From: JBHEKP01 sp041859375
GTDB lineage: Bacteria; Hydrogenedentota; Hydrogenedentia; Hydrogenedentales; CAITNO01
Direction: 5' to 3'
Assembly: GCA_041859375.1 (NCBI GenBank)
Contig: JBHEKP010000056.1
Coordinates: 1-32,310 of the forward strand
DNA length: 32,310 nucleotides
Both the position numbers and the translations under genes were made by a program. Below the pieces are notes generated by a model, which saw only the letters and a program-made list of their open reading frames with translations, did no database searches and was not told the origin of the DNA. Positions 14,461 through 22,290 of this stretch are shown in pieces; the first letter of the stretch is position 1; each line of letters opens with the position of its first letter.

Positions 14461-17325
14461 ATGACGCGCAGACGGCAGACATCGGCATCAACCCTCCAGA
14501 TAGTGGCCGCGGTTGTGGTTTTGCTTGCCGTGCTTGTCGGCATGGCCTTTATCCTCGCGCCGCGCAAGCCGGAGGCGCCGCCAAAGTCCACCGTTTCCTA
14601 CGCCCCCCCCCCCACCGCCAAACCGAAACCCGCGGAGGACGACAGGGATTTTGAGCCCCTGCCCCCGCCCCGGCCTGAAAAGCCCGCGCGCGATGGGGCC
14701 GTCTCCGACGGCACGGTTCCCGCGGTTGATGAAGCATCCTCGGGATATACAATTTCCGGCACGGTGACCCGCGCTTCGGATGGAAGCCCACTGGAGAAGG
14801 CAAAGGTGGCCGCCTACCTTCTCACCGCGGAGAATCCCATCGCACGGGGCGGCGACTGGCGCGAGGGGGTGGACACGGACGCCGGCGGGGCGTTCAGAAT
14901 GGCGGGGCTCGAGGCGGGTTCCTACCGTGTCGTGGTCACTTACGAGGGGCTTGTCAGATCGGAGACCGTCACGGAGGCGATAGGCCCCGAATACCCGGAG
15001 GCGGTGATTGAGGTGGCCCTGCATGAGGGAGCCAGCATCGCCGGCCGGGTCACCGTCGCAGGCTCCTCGCAGGGTGCCGCCGACGTGGCGGTGCGGTTGG
15101 AGGATGTTGATGCGGCCACCCGCACCGACGCGGACGGCCGCTATGAACTTTCCGGGCTGGCCCCCGGCGAGTACGGCGTCACATTGAACCTCCGCAACAC
15201 CCCGTACCGGGCGGGAAAGACCCTGCCCTTCCAGAAGGTCACGGTAAAGGGAGCCGATGACCGCATCATCAATGTTGATTTCCAGGTGGAGTCCGCGGGG
15301 ATAGTCTGGGGGTATGTGCTCACCACAAACAAGGAACCCGTGCCCAATGCGGATGTGGTGCTGTGCACCTCTGACAGCCCCCTTTCCCAAATGCTGAGCA
15401 TGGCCGCCCGCCAGGAGGCGCCCGTGACCGGGAGCACCGACGAGTCGGGGTATTACGAGCTTGCGGGGGTTCCGCTGAACCAGACTTGGCGGATTTACGC
15501 CACCGCCAACTCCACCACGCCCCAGCTGGCGGATCCCTTCCTGCTGACCGCGGCGCAAAACACGGTCCGCATAGACATATACATGTTTGCCGGGTCGAAT
15601 GTTTACGGCGCCGTGGAAAGCTCCAAGGGCGGGCTTGTGGAGGGGGCCGACATCATGTGCATCCCCTCGTACAGTTCCCTGCTCAGTCCCATGGAAACGC
15701 CCCAGGCGGTGCGCAACAGTTCCAGCGACGCCGGGGGGCAGTTTGTGCTGACCCAGGTGCCGCCGGGCGAATACCAACTGTTTGCCCGCAAAAAAGGGTT
15801 TAAAATCAGTGTCACCGGATTCCCCATTTACCCGGACGGATACACCGATCTGACCAATGTGCGGCTGACGCTTAACCCTGTGGATGACGGGGAGCACACC
15901 GTGTTCGGCATTGTGCTGGACGGCAACGGCGTCGGCGTTGACGGGGCGGAGGTGGAACTCACCGGTGCCAGCGCGGAGGGCTTGGAGGCGGTGGAAAGGC
16001 AGGAAACCACCTCGGGCGGCGGGCGTTTCCAGTTCGCGGGCGTGGGGTCGGGCATCTATTCACTTCAGGTGAGGAAGGACGGTTTCTCCCCGGTGACGGT
16101 GCGCAGGGTGCGGCTGAACGAGGAAAACAAGGTTGTGCTGCGCCAGACGGGCACGGTGCGCGGGGTGGTGCTGGCCAAAAAGTCACGGCAGGCCCCCCCC
16201 TCCTACTCCGTCGAGGCCTACCCCCTGGCCACAGAGGGCGGCGGACGCGCCAGTTTCATGGGCATGATGGACAACCCCTCCAATTCGATGAACTTCAGCA
16301 ATCCGGACGGTTCCTTTGAACTGCGGCTGGACGCGGGCACCTACCGGCTGGAGGCGAAGTCGGACGGATACGCGCCCGCGCGCACGGAAATCCAGGTGCA
16401 GACCGGCCAGGTGCTTGAGGGGGTGGAACTGCTTCTCAACGACGAGGGCGCCAGAATATCCGGCATGGTGGCCGCGGGCGATGGCGGCAACGTGCAGGGC
16501 GCCACGGTGACGCTGATAGAGGCAGCCACCCCGGCGGAGGCCATGATGCTGCTCGGCGGTTCGGGCGGTTCGGCCACCCAGCAGATCGGCGCGGATGGGA
16601 CCTTCACCTTTGAGGATCTTCCCGGGGCCGTTTATTTTGTCGTGGCCAGCCATCCCCGCTATGCGGCGGGTGTGAGTGAGATGATAGAACTGTCCGAGGG
16701 CGAGAACCGGGAGAACATCCGCATCCGGCTCGGCTTTGGCGGCGGGCTTGAGGGTTATGTTTTCCGGGAGGGGCAGGCCTCCGCGGGCGCGGTGGTCTTG
16801 GTGGCGGGCAACGGCACCACGCAAAGCGCCACCACGGACCAGAGCGGCTACTACCACATGGACGGGCTCACCTCCGGCGTCTACCAGGCGATGGTCACGG
16901 AAATCGCGGGCGGCGGCGACCTGAGCAGCATTTACGGCGCGCAGGGCGTGCAGGTGACCGTCCAGGAGGGACAGACCACGCGCCACGACTTTGGCAGCGG
17001 CGCGGGCGCGCGCATCGAGGGCCAGTGCATGCCTGGTCCGGCGAACATGCTGGGCGGCCGCGCCGTGCTGGCCCTGCCGGGCAGCAATCCCGCGCCCCTG
17101 GGCGGCGAGGCGGACCTCGGCCAGATGATGGGCCAGAGCACCGGCATCAACCCCATGGGCTCCTTCGTGATGGAGGATGTGCCGCCGGGTGAATGGCAGC
17201 TGGACATTTACTACCTTGAATTTGGCGTGCGCAACCCCGTCACTGTACGCTATGTGCACAGCCAGCCGCTGTCCGTGTCGGGCGGGGAAGTGATCCCGCT
17301 GACCATACCCGTGTCCAATTACTAG
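14461..17325 (+). CDS. Membrane-anchored protein with about nine carboxypeptidase-regulatory-like modules
   Basis: A 954-residue protein. An N-terminal membrane anchor (about 11-33) is followed by a Pro-rich linker (about 36-75). About nine modules of the carboxypeptidase D regulatory-like (Ig-fold) type follow, each opening with 'xIxGxV' and closing with a 'DGxFxxxGLxxGxYxV' phrase. Examples are 'YTISGTVTRASDGSPLEKAKV', 'DADGRYELSGLAPGEYGV', 'DESGYYELAGVPL', 'GGRFQFAGVGSGIYSLQV', 'DQSGYYHMDGLTSGVYQA' and 'GSFVMEDVPPGEWQL'. No peptidase or other catalytic domain is seen. AGGGA lies 7 nt before the ATG. The next gene starts 15 nt after the stop. It probably stands out from the cytoplasmic membrane as a long scaffold or ligand-binding rod. 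Confidence 0.9.
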   Translation: MTRRRQTSASTLQIVAAVVVLLAVLVGMAFILAPRKPEAPPKSTVSYAPPPTAKPKPAEDDRDFEPLPPPRPEKPARDGAVSDGTVPAVDEASSGYTISGTVTRASDGSPLEKAKVAAYLLTAENPIARGGDWREGVDTDAGGAFRMAGLEAGSYRVVVTYEGLVRSETVTEAIGPEYPEAVIEVALHEGASIAGRVTVAGSSQGAADVAVRLEDVDAATRTDADGRYELSGLAPGEYGVTLNLRNTPYRAGKTLPFQKVTVKGADDRIINVDFQVESAGIVWGYVLTTNKEPVPNADVVLCTSDSPLSQMLSMAARQEAPVTGSTDESGYYELAGVPLNQTWRIYATANSTTPQLADPFLLTAAQNTVRIDIYMFAGSNVYGAVESSKGGLVEGADIMCIPSYSSLLSPMETPQAVRNSSSDAGGQFVLTQVPPGEYQLFARKKGFKISVTGFPIYPDGYTDLTNVRLTLNPVDDGEHTVFGIVLDGNGVGVDGAEVELTGASAEGLEAVERQETTSGGGRFQFAGVGSGIYSLQVRKDGFSPVTVRRVRLNEENKVVLRQTGTVRGVVLAKKSRQAPPSYSVEAYPLATEGGGRASFMGMMDNPSNSMNFSNPDGSFELRLDAGTYRLEAKSDGYAPARTEIQVQTGQVLEGVELLLNDEGARISGMVAAGDGGNVQGATVTLIEAATPAEAMMLLGGSGGSATQQIGADGTFTFEDLPGAVYFVVASHPRYAAGVSEMIELSEGENRENIRIRLGFGGGLEGYVFREGQASAGAVVLVAGNGTTQSATTDQSGYYHMDGLTSGVYQAMVTEIAGGGDLSSIYGAQGVQVTVQEGQTTRHDFGSGAGARIEGQCMPGPANMLGGRAVLALPGSNPAPLGGEADLGQMMGQSTGINPMGSFVMEDVPPGEWQLDIYYLEFGVRNPVTVRYVHSQPLSVSGGEVIPLTIPVSNY

Positions 17326-17340
17326 TCGGGAAAGGCGTCC

Positions 17341-18264
17341 ATGGCCCTTATTGAACTGGAAAACCTGGAAGTCAGCTACGGCGGCCGGGAACCGGCCCTG
17401 CGCGGGGTGAGCTGCTTCATCGAGGGCGGCGCGGTGGGCCTGCTCGGCCCCAACGGCGCGGGGAAAAGCACCATCATCAAGACGCTCCTGGGTTTCATCC
17501 GCCCCGTTTCAGGAACGGCCCGGGTGATGGGCTACGATCTGCCCCGGCAGGCGCTCGAGGTGCGCCAGCGCATGGGCTACATGCCCGAGCGCGAGGCGTC
17601 CAGCCCGAAAATCAGCGCCGTCTCCTTCCTCACCTACTGCGGCCGCCTTTTTGGCATGTCGCGGGTGGACGCGATGGAGCGCACCCACGAGGTGCTGAAC
17701 TATGTGGGCCTCGGCGAGGCGCGCTACCGCAACATGGAAACCTACTCCACCGGCATGCTCCAGCGGGTGAAACTGGCGCAGTCGCTGGTGCACGACCCGA
17801 AACTGCTCTTTCTGGACGAGCCCACCAACGGCCTTGATCCCGACGGGCGGCTGGAGATGCTCAACCTCATCCGTGAGATATTGTCGGCGCGCGGGGTCAC
17901 GGTCATCCTCTCCTCCCATCTTCTTCCGGACGTGCAGCATGTGTGCGAGCGGGTGATCATGATCAACAAGGGCAGGGTGATCCGGGACGGGCTGGTGCGC
18001 GACCTCACCGCGCCCAAGCCGCGCAACTGCGAAATCCGGGTGCGCGACCGGGAGGCCGAATTCACCGCTCTGCTCGCCCCCATGGGCGTGCGCTGGGAGA
18101 AAATGCAACCCTCGGGCATCCTTCAACTGGACCTTCCCGAGGGCATGGAGCCCTCCGGCGTCTTCGAGGCGGCGCACCGCGCGGGCACGCAGGTGCGGCA
18201 TTTCCAGCCGTCCTGCCGCTCGCTGGAGGAGGTGTTCATCCAGGCCATCGGGGAGGAGAACTGA
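17341..18264 (+). CDS. ABC transporter ATP-binding protein, first pair
   Basis: A 307-residue ATPase. It has Walker A 'GPNGAGKS' (36-43), 'GYMPERE' at the Q-loop position, a divergent signature 'YSTGMLQR' (135-142), Walker B 'LLFLDEPTNGLDP' (155-167) and switch histidine H193 in 'LSSHLLPD'. A C-terminal extension (about 215-307) is typical of ABC-2 exporters. The next gene starts 3 nt after the stop, so the ATPase and permease form an obvious pair. Its closest relative in the window by layout is the second ATPase of this operon, starting at 19140. Confidence 0.93.
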   Translation: MALIELENLEVSYGGREPALRGVSCFIEGGAVGLLGPNGAGKSTIIKTLLGFIRPVSGTARVMGYDLPRQALEVRQRMGYMPEREASSPKISAVSFLTYCGRLFGMSRVDAMERTHEVLNYVGLGEARYRNMETYSTGMLQRVKLAQSLVHDPKLLFLDEPTNGLDPDGRLEMLNLIREILSARGVTVILSSHLLPDVQHVCERVIMINKGRVIRDGLVRDLTAPKPRNCEIRVRDREAEFTALLAPMGVRWEKMQPSGILQLDLPEGMEPSGVFEAAHRAGTQVRHFQPSCRSLEEVFIQAIGEEN

Positions 18265-18267
18265 CCC

Positions 18268-19143
18268 ATGCCGGTCTTTGAGCAAAGTTACAGGCATTAC
18301 GAGGGCGGGCTGCGCCACAAGTTCCGCTGGTGGATTGTGGTGGAGCAGGAATTCCGCGTGCTCGCAAAGTCCCGGGTGTTCAAGGGGCTGGTGCTGCTGG
18401 CGGGGCTGCACTACATCGTGCGCGTCCTTCAGGTGGTCGGTTATGACGTCATCGTCCAGGATCCAAACCACCCCATGGCCGCGCTGCTCAGCCAGGTGGA
18501 GGGCCTGGTGGTCAACGCGCGCACCTTTTTCGACTTTGTGCGGCTCCAGTCGCCGCTGATGTTCATCACCCTCCTCTATGCGGGCTCCGGGATGATCTGC
18601 AACGACTTCCGGAACAACCTCATGGAGATATTCTTCTCAAAACCGCTCCGATGGTATGACTATGTGTTCGGCAAGGCGCTTGCCTTGATTTTGCTCGGGC
18701 TGGCGCTCACGGCGCTGCCCGCGCTGCTGCTGCTGCTTCAGCACGCCCTGCTGCTTCCCCGGGCGGAGGTCCTCCAAAACGCCGTCGCCTGGGGCGGGGC
18801 CTCCTTTGCCTTCTCCCTGGTTGTGGTGCTGCCCACGGCGCTGGGCATCCTCGCCTGTTCGGCGCTGCTGCCGGGGCAGAACTACGCGGCCATCACCGTG
18901 TTCATGCTGATCATCGCCAATTCCGCCATGAGCACGCTGCTGGCCGGGGCGCTGCGCGACCGGAATTACTTCATCCTCTCGCTGCCCATGGCCGTCAACC
19001 GGGCGGGACAGTACTTTTTCGGGGACAACCGGCTGCTTTTCGACCTGAACTGGCTCTATTCGCTGGCGTATGTTCTCATCGTTTGCGCGGCGTCCATGCT
19101 TGTGATCATGCACCGCGTGCGGCGTGCGGAGGTGGCCTCATGA
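18268..19143 (+). CDS. ABC-2 type permease, first pair
   Basis: A 291-residue membrane protein beginning 'MPVFEQSYRHYEG', an N-terminal phrase common in one ABC-2 permease group, followed by a first membrane segment at about 46-64. A coupling region 'GMICNDFRNNLMEIFFSKPLRWYDYVFGK' follows the second segment, then four more segments, the last near the C-terminus ('LAYVLIVCAASMLVIM'). The stop overlaps the next ATPase start (ATGA, 19140-19143). The substrate is unknown. Confidence 0.9.
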   Translation: MPVFEQSYRHYEGGLRHKFRWWIVVEQEFRVLAKSRVFKGLVLLAGLHYIVRVLQVVGYDVIVQDPNHPMAALLSQVEGLVVNARTFFDFVRLQSPLMFITLLYAGSGMICNDFRNNLMEIFFSKPLRWYDYVFGKALALILLGLALTALPALLLLLQHALLLPRAEVLQNAVAWGGASFAFSLVVVLPTALGILACSALLPGQNYAAITVFMLIIANSAMSTLLAGALRDRNYFILSLPMAVNRAGQYFFGDNRLLFDLNWLYSLAYVLIVCAASMLVIMHRVRRAEVAS

Positions 19144-20057
19144 ATCCGGTCATAGAGGCGAGGGCGGTCTCCAAGTGGTTTGGCGAGGTGGTCGCCGTCA
19201 ACAACCTTGAGGTGGCCATTGATCCGGGCATCACCGGCCTGCTCGGCCCGAACGGCGCGGGCAAAAGCACCTTCATCAAGCTGGCCCTCGGCCTCCACGC
19301 GCCCAGCAGGGGCGAGATCCGGGTGCTGGGCGGCGCGCCGCGCAACAACATGGACGTGCTGCGCCGCATCGGGTACTGCCCGGAAATAGACCATTTCTAC
19401 GAGAACACCACCGGGTATGAGTTTGTCTACTGGCTTTGCCGCTACTGGGGGATGTCGGGACGCGCCGCCAGGAACGCCGCCGGGGAGGCCTGCGACATTG
19501 TGCGGATGACCGGCCGCATGCACGATCCCATCGAGGAATACAGCAAGGGCATGCGGCAGCGGGTGAAAATCGCACAGGCCATCGCCTGCCACCCCGAGCT
19601 GCTGTTTCTGGACGAGCCCATGAACGGCCTTGATCCGCAGGGCCGCGACGAAATGTACACACTCATCCAGCGGCTGGGCGACTCCGGCCTTTCGGTCGTC
19701 GTCAGCAGCCACATCCTTTACGAAATAGAGCGCATCACGGACAACGTGGTGCTGCTGTTCAACGGCGCGCTCATCGCCCAGGGGCGGGTGCGCGACATAC
19801 GCGAGCTGATTGACAAGCACCCCCACACCATCGGCGTGAAAAGCACCGAGCCGCGTGGGCTGGCGGCCGAATTCGTCCGGGACCCGGCCACCCTGGGCGT
19901 GGAGGTGAAGGCGGACACGGTCACCATCCGCACAACCGATCCCAACGGCTGTTATGAAAAACTAAACGGGCTGGTGGTTGCGGACCGCTGCGGCATAACG
20001 GGCATCGAGTGCGCGGACGACAGTCTTCAGTCGGTTTTTGACTATCTCACCAAATGA
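19140..20057 (+). CDS. ABC transporter ATP-binding protein, second pair
   Basis: A 305-residue ATPase. It has Walker A 'GPNGAGKS' (36-43), Q-loop region 'IGYCPEIDHFYENTT', signature 'YSKGMRQR' (134-141), Walker B 'LLFLDEPMNGLDP' (154-166) and 'VSSHILYE' with the switch histidine. I chose ATG 19140 because GGAGG lies 8 nt upstream and it overlaps the preceding stop. The frame continues upstream only as a non-homologous extension inside the permease gene. The permease that follows starts 19 nt after its stop. Confidence 0.93.
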   Translation: MNPVIEARAVSKWFGEVVAVNNLEVAIDPGITGLLGPNGAGKSTFIKLALGLHAPSRGEIRVLGGAPRNNMDVLRRIGYCPEIDHFYENTTGYEFVYWLCRYWGMSGRAARNAAGEACDIVRMTGRMHDPIEEYSKGMRQRVKIAQAIACHPELLFLDEPMNGLDPQGRDEMYTLIQRLGDSGLSVVVSSHILYEIERITDNVVLLFNGALIAQGRVRDIRELIDKHPHTIGVKSTEPRGLAAEFVRDPATLGVEVKADTVTIRTTDPNGCYEKLNGLVVADRCGITGIECADDSLQSVFDYLTK

Positions 20058-20076
20058 GCGGGAGCGAGAATTCCCA

Positions 20077-20958
20077 ATGACGGAAAACAAGACAGCGGAC
20101 ATCCTGCTGGATCCGGCGCGGCGGCCCGTCCGGGCGGGTTATGCCAACGCCGTCGCCGGGAGCGCGCTCCACGCGATGAGCATCATTCTCCGCCGGAAGC
20201 GTTTCGCCCTGGCGGCGGTGATTTCCTTCATGCCGGTGCTGATTCCACTGGCCATGGCCTTCCTTTCCAAGGACGCCTTTGCCGCGGCGGGCAACGAGAT
20301 ATTTGTGCGCATGGCGGAGAAAATGCACATGGAGGTGCTCTCCCCCCTGCTGGCGCTCTTCTTCGCCACCATGCTGGTGGCGGAGGACGCGGAGATGCTG
20401 ACCATCACCTATGTGCTGACGCGGCCCCTCCCCCGCTCCGCCTGGGTGCTGGGCAGGTTTCTGGCCTATATGACGGCCTCCTCCTTCATTCTGCTTTCGT
20501 CGCTGGCGCTGACCTTTGCCGCCGCGTCCACCCTCTCCAAGCTGAACCTCGCCAGCCTTTCCGACCTGACGCTGCTGGCGCACTATTGCGGGGTGGGATT
20601 CGCCGCCCTGCTCGCCTACGGCGCGCTGGCGGTGTTTCTGGGCGCCTACACCCGGCGGCCCATCGTGTACGGCGTGCTGCTGCTCTACGGCTGGCAGAAG
20701 ATAGCCGTGCTCATCCCCGGCGTCATTGACTTCCTCACCGTGCAGAAATACGTCACGGCGATTTATCCCGTGCTTGCCACCCAGCGCAACCTGGTGGAGG
20801 TGCAGACCGCCCTTGGCACCTTCCAGAAGGAGGTGTTCATGGTGGGAGCCACCAAGGCGGTCGTGATCCTGGCCCTGATGACGGCCCTGTTCCTGGGCGC
20901 CAGCATCGTCGCGGTGCGCAGGCGCGAGTACGGCAGCGGCCGGGCGATTGGGAGTTGA
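20077..20958 (+). CDS. ABC-2 type permease, second pair
   Basis: A 293-residue membrane protein with about six membrane segments. The first (about 44-64) is followed by a soluble loop, the second is 'LLALFFATMLVAEDAEMLT', and the coupling phrase is 'TYVLTRPLPRSAWVLGRF', typical of ABC-2 permeases that read 'xxLxxPLxRxxxxxGK'. I chose ATG 20077 with a GGGAGCGAG stretch before it; an in-frame TTG at 20038 lies inside the ATPase gene and is less likely. It pairs with the ATPase just upstream. Confidence 0.88.
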   Translation: MTENKTADILLDPARRPVRAGYANAVAGSALHAMSIILRRKRFALAAVISFMPVLIPLAMAFLSKDAFAAAGNEIFVRMAEKMHMEVLSPLLALFFATMLVAEDAEMLTITYVLTRPLPRSAWVLGRFLAYMTASSFILLSSLALTFAAASTLSKLNLASLSDLTLLAHYCGVGFAALLAYGALAVFLGAYTRRPIVYGVLLLYGWQKIAVLIPGVIDFLTVQKYVTAIYPVLATQRNLVEVQTALGTFQKEVFMVGATKAVVILALMTALFLGASIVAVRRREYGSGRAIGS

Positions 20959-20964
20959 TGCGTC

Positions 20965-22275
20965 ATGGCGCGCGCGAAACACCGTGGCGGCCTGCGCAAT
21001 CTTTTCATTGTGGGCGGGCTGATTGCCGTCCTGGCGGCTCTGGTGGTTGTTGTCGCCTTGTTTCAGGGGCCCGAGGCCCCCGTCCTCCTTTCCGGGGAGT
21101 ATGCCGCCCTTCAGGCGCGGCGCGCCGATCCGGCCAACGGCTGGGTTGTGTTCAACGAAGCGGCATCCCTTGTGGGCACGCTTGCCGTTCCCTTCAAAGA
21201 GGGCGGCGGACCGGATAAAGCACCCGTAATCCATGCTGACATGAGGTGCCTTTGGGGAACGCCGGGCGAAATAAACACCAAGTGGCAGCCGATCGAGGAA
21301 AAGTTGCGCGCGGCGCTGGCCGCGCCCCATGTGACGGTGCCCGTCCCCTGTCCCTTCATCCGTGAACGCCGTGAAACCTCCGAAGCGCCCGTCATCCGGC
21401 GCACCCTGGACACCTGGATGGGCGTGGCGGTCTGCCTGGCGCTGGAGGGGGGCGAAGCGGCGCGCGGCGCGGACATGCTCTCCGCCGCCCTTGAACTGGA
21501 GCGCAGGCTGGAATACGGCGGACTGCTCGACATCTCTTTCCGCCAGAACGCCGGCTCCCCCTTTGCCCTGAGCAACCGCCGGTATCCCCATGCAGCCGCC
21601 TTTGCGAGGGTGGCCAGGGCGGTCCGGGAGCAGGGGGCCTCCCTTGAGCCGCTTCTTCAGGCAACCCTTCCCGCCCTTCAGGGCAACGATCGGGGACGGC
21701 TTTTCCAGGCCTATTGCATGTACCTGAACGACTCCCTGTCCCAGCAGGCCCTGCCCGAGGGGGTGCGCATGGAAAAACGCGTCTTTTCGGGGTTCAAGTC
21801 ACTGAGTTTTATTGCGGAGGCGGAAGCCGTTTTTGAAAAACAGGCGGAGTTTGAAGAGGCGCTGGCGGGGCCAGCGTCTGAGATTAAAAAAAGGCTTGAC
21901 ACACTGATTGAACCGACGGACGATCCCCATGAGGTCCTTTCCTCCAGGCAGGCGCTGGATGTGGCCGTGCTGGAGTGCTCCGCACTGGAGAGGGAGCGGC
22001 TGGCGGCGGCGATTGCGGTGCGGCTGGAGGCGTTCCGTGCGGCGCGTGGGGCCTATCCGGAAACGCTTGAAGCGCTTGCGCCCGAGTTTGTGTCCGATGC
22101 GGCGATGCTGGGCCATCCCGACTGGAGGAAGCCCACGCTCGCAGCCTCTCCCGAGGGATACAGGCTCTATGACGGGGAAGTCGCCCCTGTGGCCGCCAAC
22201 GCCCCGGCCAGGGGGATTGCCTTTGACATCATACTGGACACGCTTCCCCCCCAGGCACCCGCGCCCCCGCAGTGA
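20965..22275 (+). CDS. Membrane-anchored protein of unknown function at the end of the ABC operon
   Basis: A 436-residue protein with a basic N-terminus and one membrane segment (about 13-34); the rest should be extracytoplasmic and largely helical. Near the C-terminus 'AAIAVRLEAFRAARGAYPETLEALAPEF' is the phrase seen in pseudopilin-like and many planctomycete-type exported proteins ('Y-R-x-x-x-G-x-Y-P-x-x-L-x-x-L'). It is followed by 'YRLYDG' and a Pro-rich tail. It begins 6 nt after the permease stop and is probably the last gene of the operon. The next gene converges with only 15 nt between stops. No catalytic motif is seen. Confidence 0.78.
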   Translation: MARAKHRGGLRNLFIVGGLIAVLAALVVVVALFQGPEAPVLLSGEYAALQARRADPANGWVVFNEAASLVGTLAVPFKEGGGPDKAPVIHADMRCLWGTPGEINTKWQPIEEKLRAALAAPHVTVPVPCPFIRERRETSEAPVIRRTLDTWMGVAVCLALEGGEAARGADMLSAALELERRLEYGGLLDISFRQNAGSPFALSNRRYPHAAAFARVARAVREQGASLEPLLQATLPALQGNDRGRLFQAYCMYLNDSLSQQALPEGVRMEKRVFSGFKSLSFIAEAEAVFEKQAEFEEALAGPASEIKKRLDTLIEPTDDPHEVLSSRQALDVAVLECSALERERLAAAIAVRLEAFRAARGAYPETLEALAPEFVSDAAMLGHPDWRKPTLAASPEGYRLYDGEVAPVAANAPARGIAFDIILDTLPPQAPAPPQ

Positions 22276-22290
22276 GACTTTTCCCTCCGC

